Assembly: GCA_910589105.1 (NCBI GenBank)
Contig: CAJUST010000005.1
Span: 62,001-126,000 of the forward strand
Reading direction: 5' to 3'
Length of the DNA stretch: 64,000 nt
Origin: an uncultured Lachnospiraceae bacterium
GTDB taxonomy: Bacteria > Bacillota > Clostridia > Lachnospirales > Lachnospiraceae
Of the stretch, positions 7,520 through 15,310 are shown piece after piece (position 1 is the first letter of the stretch; every line of letters starts with the position of its first letter). The notes below the pieces were generated by a model that saw only the letters and a program-made list of their open reading frames with translations, did not search any database and was not told the origin of the DNA. A program made the translations under genes and the position numbers.

Positions 7520-7956
7520 TAGATCACCTCTGCTTTTCCACCAAGAGCCTCAATTTTCTCTTTTGCGCTTGCGCTAAAAGCATTCACCTGAACGGTAAGC
7601 TTCTTGGTAAGTTCTCCTCCGCCAAGAATCTTCACACCATCTTTTGGCTTTTTAATGATTCCTGCTTCGATTAATTTATCAATAGTAATCACAGCATCAT
7701 TATCAAACACTTCTAATGCTGACAGATTGAATGAAACAATCTCTTTTGAATTTCTGCAGGTAAATCCTCTTTTCGGAATCCTCCTGTATAATGGCATCTG
7801 TCCGCCTTCAAAACCCGGTCTTGTCGCTCCCGAACGGGCTTTCTGCCCTTTATGCCCTTTTCCGGCGGTTTTTCCATTTCCTGAGGCGTGTCCGCGCCCT
7901 CTTCTGAAATTATCATGCGTAGAACCCTTTGCAGGTTTTAAATTTGATAAATCCAT
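7519..7956 (-). CDS. rplO: 50S ribosomal protein L15
   Basis: Large-subunit protein with a long glycine-rich N-terminal extension that threads into 23S rRNA. It has 145 residues; MDLSNLKPAKGSTHDNFRRG, KTAGKGHKGQKARSG and GFEGGQMPLYRRIPKRGF are diagnostic. It overlaps secY by one base and follows rpmD by 18 bp. Confidence 0.98.
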   Translation of the reverse strand: MDLSNLKPAKGSTHDNFRRGRGHASGNGKTAGKGHKGQKARSGATRPGFEGGQMPLYRRIPKRGFTCRNSKEIVSFNLSALEVFDNDAVITIDKLIEAGIIKKPKDGVKILGGGELTKKLTVQVNAFSASAKEKIEALGGKAEVI

Positions 7957-7974
7957 ACCGGCACCTCCTTATCT

Positions 7975-8163
7975 TTATGATTCGATTTCTTCTACTTTCA
8001 CTAAATGCCTTACATTCTGGATCATTCCGCGTACAGAAGCGTTGTCCGGCATTTCCACTGTCTTACCGATTTTCCGCAATCCTAACGCCACTACTGTCTT
8101 TTTATTTTTTGGAACTGCGCCGATTGTAGACTTCACCAATGTAATCTTTAATTTCTTTGCCAT
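7975..8163 (-). CDS. rpmD: 50S ribosomal protein L30
   Basis: Small large-subunit protein, 62 residues. LKITLVKSTIGAVPKNKKTV and the following ALGLRKIGKTVEMPDN match the bacterial L30 family. Spaced 12 bp after rpsE and 18 bp before rplO, the usual spc-operon position. Confidence 0.97.
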   Translation of the reverse strand: MAKKLKITLVKSTIGAVPKNKKTVVALGLRKIGKTVEMPDNASVRGMIQNVRHLVKVEEIES

Positions 8164-8175
8164 TTTGTAACCCCC

Positions 8176-8685
8176 TTAACCCAGTATTTCTTCTACGGAT
8201 TTTCCGCGGAGCCTTGCAACTTCTTCTGGAGATTTTAACTGGCTTAAAGCATTAATTGTTGCAAGCACAACATTTTGCTTGTTATTGGAGCCCAAAGATT
8301 TTGTACGGATATTGCTGATGCCAGCAAGCTCACATACGCTTCGCGCCGGACCTCCGGCGATAACTCCGGTACCTTCCGGGGCTCTCTTTAATAATACGGA
8401 TGCGCCAGTATGTTTTCCCGTAGTATCATGTGTGATACTCTTGTTGTCGTCCAACTTAACTTCAATTAATTTTTTCATTGCATCTTCTTTTCCTTTGCGG
8501 ATAGCTTCCGGAATTTCAGATGCTTTTCCTAAACCTGCGCCAACATGGCCATTGCCATCGCCAACAACCACCAACGCTGTAAAACGGAAGTTACGTCCAC
8601 CTTTAACAACTTTTGTTACACGCTTGATTGATACCACTTTTTCTTCTAATTCCAATTGACTAGCATCAATTATTGTACGTTTCAT
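8176..8685 (-). CDS. rpsE: 30S ribosomal protein S5
   Basis: Small-subunit protein at the mRNA entry site, needed for decoding accuracy. It has 169 residues with the double-stranded RNA-binding N-terminal domain (VVKGGRNFRFTALVVVGDG) and the C-terminal domain (GTGVIAGGPARSVCELAG, SNNKQNVVLATINAL). ATG 8685 has AAGGAGG upstream. It follows rplR by 17 bp. Confidence 0.98.
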   Translation of the reverse strand: MKRTIIDASQLELEEKVVSIKRVTKVVKGGRNFRFTALVVVGDGNGHVGAGLGKASEIPEAIRKGKEDAMKKLIEVKLDDNKSITHDTTGKHTGASVLLKRAPEGTGVIAGGPARSVCELAGISNIRTKSLGSNNKQNVVLATINALSQLKSPEEVARLRGKSVEEILG

Positions 8686-8702
8686 GTTTTCGCGCCCTCC
8701 TT

Positions 8703-9071
8703 CTAAAACTCTAACCCGGCTTCGCGGGCCGCGTCGGCTAAAGCTTTTATTTTACCTTGATAAATGAATCCGCCACGGTCAAAGACAACTTTCGTAATTC
8801 CTTTGTCTAAAGCGCGTTTTGCGATTACAGTCCCAAGATATCCTGCCGCTGCTACGTCGTTGGTTTTTTTAAGCTCTGACTTTACTTCTTTTTCTAAAGT
8901 AGAAGCAGACACAAGCGTATTTCCAACTGTATCATCAATTACCTGAGCGTACATATGATTGTTGCTTCTAAAAACTGCCAGACGCGGTCTGTCGGCTGTT
9001 CCGGCAATATGATTCCGAAGCCTTCTATGCTTTTTTGCACGAACTTCTGCTCTTGATTTTTTGCTTATCAT
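8703..9071 (-). CDS. rplR: 50S ribosomal protein L18
   Basis: 5S rRNA-binding protein, 122 residues. RRLRNHIAGTADRPRLAVFR and the C-terminal VFDRGGFIYQGKIKALADAA are the family hallmarks. The basic N-terminal stretch of about 15 residues binds 5S rRNA. It lies between rplF and rpsE with spacers under 20 bp. Confidence 0.98.
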   Translation of the reverse strand: MISKKSRAEVRAKKHRRLRNHIAGTADRPRLAVFRSNNHMYAQVIDDTVGNTLVSASTLEKEVKSELKKTNDVAAAGYLGTVIAKRALDKGITKVVFDRGGFIYQGKIKALADAAREAGLEF

Positions 9072-9090
9072 TCTTTGTCCACTCCTTTAC

Positions 9091-9630
9091 TTATTTTTTA
9101 CCTGTCTTACCAACTTTACGGCGGATCACTTCATCAGCATATTTGATGCCCTTGCCTTTGTATGGCTCTGGCCTTCTCTTATCTCTGATTTCCGCAGCAT
9201 ACTGGCCTACTTTTTCTTTATCAATGCCTGTAATGGTAATTTTGTTTCCATCTACGGCAGATTCCAATCCTTCCGGATCTGTCATTTCAACCGGATGGGA
9301 ATATCCTAAGTTTAATGTTAATTTCTTTCCTGCTTTTGCAGCCCTGTAACCTACGCCGTTAATTTCCAATACTTTAGAATAACCGTCTGTTACGCCGACT
9401 ACCATATTATTAATTAATGTTCTGGTTAAACCATGTAAAGATTTCATCTTCTTTACGTCATTTGGCCTTGTTACCGTAACTACTGAACCTTCTAATTTAA
9501 TTTCCATCTCTGCTGGAAGGGTTCTTTCTAAAGTCCCTTTTGGCCCTTTTACAGTCACATGATTATTTTCTGCAATATCCACAGTAACGCCTGCCGGAAC
9601 TGCGATTGGCATTCTTCCTATTCGTGACAT
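9091..9630 (-). CDS. rplF: 50S ribosomal protein L6
   Basis: Two-domain protein near the factor-binding site and sarcin-ricin loop. It has 179 residues: MSRIGRMPIAVPAGV at the start and the L6 signature PEPYKGKGIKY near residue 155. ATG 9630 has AGGAGG 8 bases upstream. A 63-bp AT-rich spacer separates it from rpsH. Confidence 0.98.
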   Translation of the reverse strand: MSRIGRMPIAVPAGVTVDIAENNHVTVKGPKGTLERTLPAEMEIKLEGSVVTVTRPNDVKKMKSLHGLTRTLINNMVVGVTDGYSKVLEINGVGYRAAKAGKKLTLNLGYSHPVEMTDPEGLESAVDGNKITITGIDKEKVGQYAAEIRDKRRPEPYKGKGIKYADEVIRRKVGKTGKK

Positions 9631-9693
9631 GCCCGTACCTCCTATTTTTATTGTATTTATAATATTAGCCTTAAGCTGATTTCATTAAGCCGC

Positions 9694-10095
9694 TTACCAC
9701 ACAAAAGCAAGCACTTCGCCGCCAACCTGAAGCTTTCTTGCCTGTTTATCTGTAATGATTCCCTGATTCGTCGAAAGGATTGCAATTCCTAACCCGCCGA
9801 GCACATAAGGGATTTTTTCTTTTCCTGCGTATACGCGAAGTCCCGGTTTGGAAATCCTTTTTATGCCGGAAATGATTTTTTCATTTTTGTCGGCGCCATA
9901 TTTTAAAGTAACGCGCATTGTATTAAAATTGTTTTCTTCGATGATATCATATTTCACGATATACCCTTCATCTACTAAGATGTCGGCGATTGCGATTTTC
10001 ATCTTAGAAGCCGGAATATCTACTGTATCATGTTTTGCAGTGTTTGCATTACGGATTCTTGTAAGCATATCTGCAATTGGATCGCTCATTGTCAT
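9694..10095 (-). CDS. rpsH: 30S ribosomal protein S8
   Basis: Primary binder of 16S rRNA helix 21 and the classic spc-operon repressor in E. coli. It has 133 residues; SDPIADMLTRIRNANTAKHD and the C-terminal STNQGIITDKQARKLQVGGE are diagnostic. Two ATG codons (10095 and 10089) are possible; the first has better spacing from GGAGG. Confidence 0.98.
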   Translation of the reverse strand: MTMSDPIADMLTRIRNANTAKHDTVDIPASKMKIAIADILVDEGYIVKYDIIEENNFNTMRVTLKYGADKNEKIISGIKRISKPGLRVYAGKEKIPYVLGGLGIAILSTNQGIITDKQARKLQVGGEVLAFVW

Positions 10096-10109
10096 GATAA
10101 ATTTCCTCC

Positions 10110-10295
10110 TTACCAGCTTGCTTTTTTTACGCCCGGAATCTGGCCTTTGTATGCCAGCTCACGGAAACATATTCTGCAGATACCGTATTTTCTCAAATAA
10201 GCGTGAGGACGGCCACAGATTCTGCAACGGTTATATTCTCTGGTAGAGAATTTCTGTTTCCGCTGCTGTTTTACTTTCATAGATGTTTTAGCCAT
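10110..10295 (-). CDS. rpsZ: 30S ribosomal protein S14, zinc-binding (type Z)
   Basis: 61-residue short form of S14. CRICGRPHAYLRKYGICRIC gives two CxxC pairs that bind zinc, which identifies the type Z protein of Gram-positive bacteria as opposed to the longer zinc-free form. Spaced 14 bp before rpsH and 16 bp after rplE. Confidence 0.97.
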   Translation of the reverse strand: MAKTSMKVKQQRKQKFSTREYNRCRICGRPHAYLRKYGICRICFRELAYKGQIPGVKKASW

Positions 10296-10311
10296 TCCAA
10301 TTCCCTCCTAA

Positions 10312-10851
10312 TTATTTTGCAAATGGCATACCGAACTGCGCTAAAAGCTCACGTCCTTCTTCATCGGTATTTGCCGTAGTCACTATGATTATGTCCATGC
10401 CTCTGATTTTATCAATCTTATCGTATTCAATCTCCGGAAAAATTAACTGCTCTTTGATTCCTAAAGCGTAATTTCCCCTTCCATCAAAAGAATTTGGATT
10501 GATTCCACGGAAGTCACGCACACGCGGCAGCGCAAGGTTAACCAGACGGTCAAAAAACTCATACATTTTTTCTCCTCTTAATGTAACTTTGCAGCCGATT
10601 GCCATGCCTTCCCTGATTTTGAAGTTTGCGACAGACTTTTTCGCCTTTGTAACCACTGCTTTCTGGCCCGTGATTGTCTCCATATCTTTTACGGCGGCTT
10701 CTAAGATTTTTGCATTTTCTTTTGCTTCGCCAACGCCCATGTTAATTACGATTTTTTCCAGCTTTGGCGCCTGTAATTTATTTTTATATCCGAACTTTTT
10801 CATCAAAGCGTCTACGATTTTGTCCTGATATTGATCTTTGAGTCTACTCAC
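10312..10851 (-). CDS. rplE: 50S ribosomal protein L5
   Basis: 5S rRNA-binding protein that also touches P-site tRNA. It has 179 residues: PKLEKIVINMGVGEAKENAK, the conserved GQKAVVTKAKKSVANFKIRE and RDFRGINPNSFDGRGNY. The start is ATG 10851 (MSRLKDQY) with AGGAGG upstream. Downstream of rplX by 21 bp. Confidence 0.98.
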   Translation of the reverse strand: MSRLKDQYQDKIVDALMKKFGYKNKLQAPKLEKIVINMGVGEAKENAKILEAAVKDMETITGQKAVVTKAKKSVANFKIREGMAIGCKVTLRGEKMYEFFDRLVNLALPRVRDFRGINPNSFDGRGNYALGIKEQLIFPEIEYDKIDKIRGMDIIIVTTANTDEEGRELLAQFGMPFAK

Positions 10852-10872
10852 CTGTTTTGTCCTCCTCTCCGA

Positions 10873-11184
10873 TTAATCAATGATGTCACCAGTTGATTTG
10901 GCAAAACGAACTTTTTTATCTCCGTCCATCTTAAAGCCGATTCTGGTTGGCTTTCCTTTATGAAGATACATTACGTTCGATGCATCAATTGGCCCTTCCT
11001 GATGAACGATTCCGCCCTGCTGGTTTGCCATACTGGGCTTTGCATGTTTCGTAATCATGTTGATTCCTTCTACAAGAAGTTTATTTGTTTTGTGATTGAC
11101 GGAAATTACTTTTCCTTCTTTATCTTTATCTTTCCCGGCAATTACTTTTACAGTATCGCCCTTTTTAATTTTACTTGTAGCCAT
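10873..11184 (-). CDS. rplX: 50S ribosomal protein L24
   Basis: Assembly initiator of the 50S subunit. It has 103 residues, with the KOW motif near the start (IKKGDTVKVIAGKDKDKEGK) and the family segment GGIVHQEGPIDASNVM. It follows rplN by 16 bp. Confidence 0.98.
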   Translation of the reverse strand: MATSKIKKGDTVKVIAGKDKDKEGKVISVNHKTNKLLVEGINMITKHAKPSMANQQGGIVHQEGPIDASNVMYLHKGKPTRIGFKMDGDKKVRFAKSTGDIID

Positions 11185-11200
11185 AAAGCACCTTCCTCTC

Positions 11201-11569
11201 CTATAATACTTCTGGAGCCAGAGAAACGATTTTCATAAACTGTTTCTCACGAAGCTCTCTAGCTACTGGTCCAAAGATACGGGTTCCTCTTGGAGTTTTA
11301 TCCTCTTTGATAATAACAGCAGCATTTTCATCAAATTTAATATAAGAACCATCTTTACGACGGGCGCCTTTTTTCGTGCGGACAACCACCGCTTTTACAA
11401 CGTCGCCTTTTTTAACAACGCCGCCTGGTGTTGCATCTTTGACCGTAGCAGTGATAATATCACCGATATTTGCATATCTTCTGGTAGAGCCGCCCATGAC
11501 ACGGATACACAAAATTTCTTTTGCTCCGGTATTGTCAGCTACCTTCAGTCTGCTTTCCTGTTGTATCAT
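11201..11569 (-). CDS. rplN: 50S ribosomal protein L14
   Basis: Interface protein of the large subunit, contacting 16S rRNA through bridges. It has 122 residues: MIQQESRLKVADNTGAKEIL, GGVVKKGDVVKAVVVRTKKG and GTRIFGPVARELREK. An in-frame TTG lies two codons earlier, but ATG 11569 has the correct 7-base spacing from GGAGG and the family length. Confidence 0.98.
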   Translation of the reverse strand: MIQQESRLKVADNTGAKEILCIRVMGGSTRRYANIGDIITATVKDATPGGVVKKGDVVKAVVVRTKKGARRKDGSYIKFDENAAVIIKEDKTPRGTRIFGPVARELREKQFMKIVSLAPEVL

Positions 11570-11581
11570 AGCCAAGCCTCC

Positions 11582-11839
11582 TTATTTCGCTCTTTCAATA
11601 ATCTCTACAAGTCTCCATCTCTTATCTTTTGACAGGGGCCTTGTTTCCATTACTTTGACTGTATCACCGATTTTACAATCGTTATTCTCATCGTGGGCTT
11701 TTAATTTATAAGTTTTCTTTACGATCTTTTTGTAAAGCGGATGTCTGACATTGTCGCGTACTGCTACGACGATTGTCTTATCCATTCTGTCACTTACAAC
11801 AACGCCAATTCGTGTTTTTCTAAGATTTCTTTCTTCCAC
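11582..11839 (-). CDS. rpsQ: 30S ribosomal protein S17
   Basis: OB-fold 16S rRNA-binding protein, 85 residues. EERNLRKTRIGVVVSDRMDK and the C-terminal GDTVKVMETRPLSKDKRWRL are diagnostic. It follows rpmC by 22 bp and precedes rplN by 12 bp. Confidence 0.98.
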   Translation of the reverse strand: MEERNLRKTRIGVVVSDRMDKTIVVAVRDNVRHPLYKKIVKKTYKLKAHDENNDCKIGDTVKVMETRPLSKDKRWRLVEIIERAK

Positions 11840-11861
11840 AGCCTTCGTTCTCCTTCCCGCC

Positions 11862-12071
11862 TTACTCTGCTATGCTTGCCTTTTCCGTAATAATGGTTTG
11901 GATTCTGGCAATATTCTTCCTGACTTCTTTAATTCTGCTGGTGTTTGTCAACTGATTGGTTGCATTCTGGAATCTCAAATTGAAAAGCTCTTTTTTTGCT
12001 TCCACCAACTGCGCATTCAAATCTGCGACAGACTGTGACCTTAATTCTTCTAAATATTGATTAGTTTTCAT
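11862..12071 (-). CDS. rpmC: 50S ribosomal protein L29
   Basis: Small helical protein at the exit tunnel, near the trigger factor and SRP docking site. It has 69 residues with the antiparallel helix motif KKELFNLRFQNATNQLTNTS. A GTG start at 12080 is in frame, but ATG 12071 is better placed behind AAGGCGG. It overlaps the end of rplP by 11 bp, which suggests coupled translation. Confidence 0.96.
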   Translation of the reverse strand: MKTNQYLEELRSQSVADLNAQLVEAKKELFNLRFQNATNQLTNTSRIKEVRKNIARIQTIITEKASIAE

Positions 12072-12498
12072 TTGATTCACCGCCTTCTAAGTCTGCACGC
12101 GAAACTATTTTACATTTACAGGGTAACTTGTGTGTCGCAAGACGCAATGCCTCTCTTGCCACTTCTTCCGGCACTCCGGCAATTTCAAACAAAACGCGTC
12201 CCGGTTTTACAACTGCAACCCAATACTCTAAAGTTCCTTTTCCAGAACCCATACGGGTTTCAGCAGGTTTTGTGGTAACCGGTTTGTCCGGGAAAATTTT
12301 AATCCAAACTTTACCTCCACGTTTTACATAACGGGTCATAGCGATACGGGCTGCTTCTATCTGGTTCGAACGAATCCAGCATGGCTCGGTTGCTACGATA
12401 CCATATTCACCGTATACGATTTTATTTCCTCTCATCGCTTTTCCGCGCATATTTCCACGGAACTGTTTACGACGTTTTACTCTTTTTGGCATTAACAT
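12061..12498 (-). CDS. rplP: 50S ribosomal protein L16
   Basis: Organises the A-site region of the 50S subunit and its arginine is a hydroxylation target in some bacteria. It has 145 residues: PKRVKRRKQFRGNMRGKAMR, then the family segments KVWIKIFPDKPVTTKPAETR and MGSGKGTLEYWVAVVKPGR. Two ATG codons lie at 12498 and 12492; the first is nearer to GGAGG and was kept. Its start is 2 bp past the rpsC stop. Confidence 0.97.
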   Translation of the reverse strand: MLMPKRVKRRKQFRGNMRGKAMRGNKIVYGEYGIVATEPCWIRSNQIEAARIAMTRYVKRGGKVWIKIFPDKPVTTKPAETRMGSGKGTLEYWVAVVKPGRVLFEIAGVPEEVAREALRLATHKLPCKCKIVSRADLEGGESNEN

Positions 12499-12500
12499 AA

Positions 12501-13157
12501 TTACTGAGCGCCTCCTTCCTTATTTCCCTTTTTCGGAAGAACTTCTCCTTTATATACCCAGACTTTTACGCCAACTTTTCCGTAAGTGGTATCTGCTTCC
12601 GCAAATCCATAGTCAATGTCTGCGCGAAGCGTCTGAAGCGGAATCGTTCCATCACTGTAAAACTCAGTACGCGCCATATCTGCGCCGCCAAGACGGCCGG
12701 AACATGCCGCTTTGATTCCTTTTGCGCCAGCTTTCATGCAGCGGCCCATGCAGGATTTCATCGCCCTTCGGAAAGAAACGCGGTTCTCTAACTGCAATGC
12801 AATGTTTTCCGCTACTAACTGCGCATCTTTATCCGGACGTTTTACTTCTTTAATATCTACAACTAACTTTTTGTCTGTCAATTTCTGAACCTGCGCTTTT
12901 ACCTTTTCGATTTCCGCGCCGCCTTTTCCAATGACTACACCCGGTTTTGCTGTATAAATGATAACTTTTACGCGGTCAGATGCGCGCTCGATTTCAATTC
13001 GGGAGACGCCTGCTGCGTACAATTTTTTCTTAAGAAACGTTCTGATCTTGTAATCTTCAATTAAGAGATCTGCAAATTCTCCTTCAGCATACCATTTCGA
13101 ATCCCAGTCCTTGATAATGCCGACTCTTAAACCATGAGGATTTACTTTCTGTCCCAT
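12501..13157 (-). CDS. rpsC: 30S ribosomal protein S3
   Basis: Head protein forming the mRNA entry tunnel and helicase activity. It has 218 residues: MGQKVNPHGLRVGIIKDWDS, a KH domain with VVIGKGGAEIEKVK, and the C-terminal RTEFYSDGTIPLQTLRADID. A longer in-frame ORF extends to 13250 through the upstream repeats, but ATG 13157 has AAGGAGG at good spacing and matches the family start. The extended reading is an artefact of the repeat array. Confidence 0.98.
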   Translation of the reverse strand: MGQKVNPHGLRVGIIKDWDSKWYAEGEFADLLIEDYKIRTFLKKKLYAAGVSRIEIERASDRVKVIIYTAKPGVVIGKGGAEIEKVKAQVQKLTDKKLVVDIKEVKRPDKDAQLVAENIALQLENRVSFRRAMKSCMGRCMKAGAKGIKAACSGRLGGADMARTEFYSDGTIPLQTLRADIDYGFAEADTTYGKVGVKVWVYKGEVLPKKGNKEGGAQ

Positions 13158-13168
13158 GTTCGCCCTCC

Positions 13169-13397
13169 TTATTATTGCCCATGAAATGTGGCATACGTTT
13201 TGCCCTCTGGGCGCTTCTTTTGACTGCCCACGCAATATAGCATACGCCATGCCCTCCGGGGTTCCTTATGACTGCCCAAAATGTCTGCTATGCGGGCATT
13301 CCATCTGATTGTCCCTGCTGCGGCATACGCGTTTGCCTTTGGGCGTTCCTTATGACTGCCCCTGTCGTGTGGCATACGTTTTGCCCTTTCGGTACTC
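13169..13397 (-). repeat. Five tandem two-stem units between rplV and rpsC
   Basis: The 240-bp rplV-rpsC spacer is filled by five degenerate tandem units of about 47-49 bp (13350-13397, 13303-13349, a short one at 13266-13302, 13218-13265, 13169-13217, in transcription order). A typical unit on the minus strand is GGAACGCCC, a short gap, GGCA-N7-TGCC, about nine bases, GGGC and AGTCATAA, after which the next GGAAC begins. The last unit ends AATAATAAGGAGG, the rpsC Shine-Dalgarno sequence. Each unit can form an outer GCCC/GGGC and an inner GGCA/TGCC stem. The units abut with no variable spacers, so this is not CRISPR. Confidence 0.85.
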
Positions 13398-13787
13398 CTA
13401 TTTCTCATCCAGCACAATTGTGATATGGCTCATTCTCTTTTCAATTCTGTAAGCCCTGCCCTGCGCCCTTGGCTTGATTCTTTTCATTGTCGGTCCTTTA
13501 TTTGCGTAACACTCTGCAATGTAAAGGTTCTCCGCTTTCATTCCATTGTTATTCTCTGCATTTGCGATTGCAGATTTTAAAAGCTTTACTAATAAGCTTG
13601 AAGCATACCTTGGATTATACGCTAAAATAGCAAGCGCTGTCGTGACGTCCTTTCCACGGATCGCATCTAACACAAAACAAGCCTTCTGAACGGATACTCT
13701 GGCATATGATAATTTTGCGGAAGGCCTTGTATCTTTATTGTTTTCATTTCTTTCTCTCTTTATCTGGGATCTATGTCCTTTTGCCAT
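13398..13787 (-). CDS. rplV: 50S ribosomal protein L22
   Basis: Lines the exit tunnel; its hairpin loop is a site of macrolide resistance changes. It has 129 residues with LSYARVSVQKACFVLDAIRG and the C-terminal GRAYRIEKRMSHITIVL; the tunnel loop lies in MKRIKPRAQGRAYRI. ATG 13787 follows AGGAGG. The first repeat unit begins directly after its stop codon. Confidence 0.98.
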   Translation of the reverse strand: MAKGHRSQIKRERNENNKDTRPSAKLSYARVSVQKACFVLDAIRGKDVTTALAILAYNPRYASSLLVKLLKSAIANAENNNGMKAENLYIAECYANKGPTMKRIKPRAQGRAYRIEKRMSHITIVLDEK

Positions 13788-13807
13788 GGATAAAACCTCC
13801 TTTCAAA

Positions 13808-14089
13808 TTATCTAACGCCTGATTTCTTTTCGTCTTTTCCATGTCCTCTGTAAGTTCTGGTCGCTACGAACTCACCGAGTTTATGTCCAACCATATCTTC
13901 AGTGATATATACAGGCACATGCTTTCTTCCATCATGCACAGCGATTGTATGCCCAACGAATGATGGGAAAATTGTGGAACGGCGGGACCATGTTTTAATA
14001 ACAGTTTTGTCACCGGAAGCGTTCATTGCATCAATTTTCTTTAATAAGCTTTCATCTGCAAATGGTCCTTTCTTTAATGAACGAGCCAT
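13808..14089 (-). CDS. rpsS: 30S ribosomal protein S19
   Basis: Head protein that contacts S13 and tRNA. It has 93 residues: MARSLKKGPFADESLLKKID and the signature TIAVHDGRKHVPVYITEDMV. Between rplB and rplV, both within 20 bp. Confidence 0.98.
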   Translation of the reverse strand: MARSLKKGPFADESLLKKIDAMNASGDKTVIKTWSRRSTIFPSFVGHTIAVHDGRKHVPVYITEDMVGHKLGEFVATRTYRGHGKDEKKSGVR

Positions 14090-14103
14090 AATAACCCTCC
14101 TTA

Positions 14104-14946
14104 TTATTTCATTGCCTTACCGTCTCGTCTTCTTACGATAAGCTTGTTAGATTGTTTGTGTTTCTTTCTCGTCTTTAAGCCAAGCGCCGGTTTACCCCAT
14201 GGTGTGCATGGTCCGGAACGCCCTACCGGAGCCCTTCCTTCACCGCCTCCATGTGGATGGTCATTCGGGTTCATAACGGAACCGCGGACTGTCGGGCGGA
14301 TACCCATATGTCTTTTACGTCCGGCTTTACCGATATTAATAAGGTTATGGTCGCCATTTCCAATCACGCCAATGGTAGCCCTGCATTTTATCGGAACCAT
14401 ACGCATTTCTCCTGATGGAAGCCTAAGCGTTGCGTATTTTCCTTCTTTTGCCATTAACTGCGCTGCTGTTCCTGCGGAACGGACTAACTGGCCGCCTTTT
14501 CCCGGAAGCAGTTCGATGTTGTGCACCTGCGTACCTACCGGAATGTTCTCAAGCGGGATACAGTTGCCAATTTTAACTTCCGCTTCCGGCCCGTTTACGA
14601 CTTTCATGCCGTCCGTCAAGCCTTGCGGAGCAAGGATATAGGCTTTTTGACCATCTGCATAGCAGATTAACGCAATGTTTGCTGTACGGTTTGGATCGTA
14701 TTCAATTCCGATTACAGTAGCCGGAATCCCGTCTTTATTTCTCTTAAAGTCAATGATTCTATATTTTCTTCTGTTTCCGCCGCCATGGTGCCTTACTGTG
14801 ATTTTACCCTGATTGTTGCGGCCGGAGTGCTTCTTTAAAGAAACACATAAGGATTTTTCCGGTTTGCTTTTTGTAATCTCAGAAAAATCAGAACCTGTCA
14901 TGTTTCTTCTGGAAGGTGTATATGGGTTATAGGTCTTAATTCCCAT
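14104..14946 (-). CDS. rplB: 50S ribosomal protein L2
   Basis: Primary 23S rRNA-binding protein near the peptidyl transferase centre. It has 280 residues: MGIKTYNPYTPSRRNMTGSD, the RNA-binding domain with GRNNQGKITVRHHGGGNRRK, and the conserved VMNPNDHPHGGGEGRAPVG with the key histidine. Preceded by a 64-bp spacer containing a small ACGCA/TGCGT hairpin. Confidence 0.98.
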   Translation of the reverse strand: MGIKTYNPYTPSRRNMTGSDFSEITKSKPEKSLCVSLKKHSGRNNQGKITVRHHGGGNRRKYRIIDFKRNKDGIPATVIGIEYDPNRTANIALICYADGQKAYILAPQGLTDGMKVVNGPEAEVKIGNCIPLENIPVGTQVHNIELLPGKGGQLVRSAGTAAQLMAKEGKYATLRLPSGEMRMVPIKCRATIGVIGNGDHNLINIGKAGRKRHMGIRPTVRGSVMNPNDHPHGGGEGRAPVGRSGPCTPWGKPALGLKTRKKHKQSNKLIVRRRDGKAMK

Positions 14947-15010
14947 TGTCGTTCTCCTTTCAATGCTTTCTTATCACGCAAGCCTGCGTATAGTTTCGGT
15001 CGAAGAAATT

Positions 15011-15310
15011 TTAAAGTCCGCTGAAAATTTCTATGTCAGCGCTTTCTTCCGTAAGTTTTACAATCGCTTTTTTCGTTGCGGCCGTTCTTCCCACTACCAT
15101 GCCGCGTCTTTTCTTCTTACCCGGAATATTTAAAGTGTTGACTTTTTCAACTTTTGCGCCTTCGAACATTTTTTCGACCGCTTCTTTAATCATCGTTTTG
15201 TTTGCTTCCGGATGGACGAAGAATGTGTATTTCTTATCAGCCATTAAGTTCATGCTTTTTTCTGTAACAACCGGCTTTAAGATAACGTCGTAATATTGAA
15301 TATTTGCCAT
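15011..15310 (-). CDS. rplW: 50S ribosomal protein L23
   Basis: Exit-tunnel protein that docks trigger factor and SRP. It has 99 residues: YDVILKPVVTEKSMNLMADK with the conserved FXE-type docking loop region, and NTLNIPGKKKRRGMVVGRTA. Its start overlaps the rplD stop by one base (TAATG). Confidence 0.97.
   Translation of the reverse strand: MANIQYYDVILKPVVTEKSMNLMADKKYTFFVHPEANKTMIKEAVEKMFEGAKVEKVNTLNIPGKKKRRGMVVGRTAATKKAIVKLTEESADIEIFSGL

Noticed and set aside
13158..13250. N-terminal extension of rpsC by 31 codons
   Set aside because: The extension runs through the tandem repeats, and the usual S3 start has a good Shine-Dalgarno sequence.
13169..13397. CRISPR array in the rplV-rpsC spacer
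   Set aside because: The units are adjacent with no variable spacers and degenerate stems; there are no cas genes.
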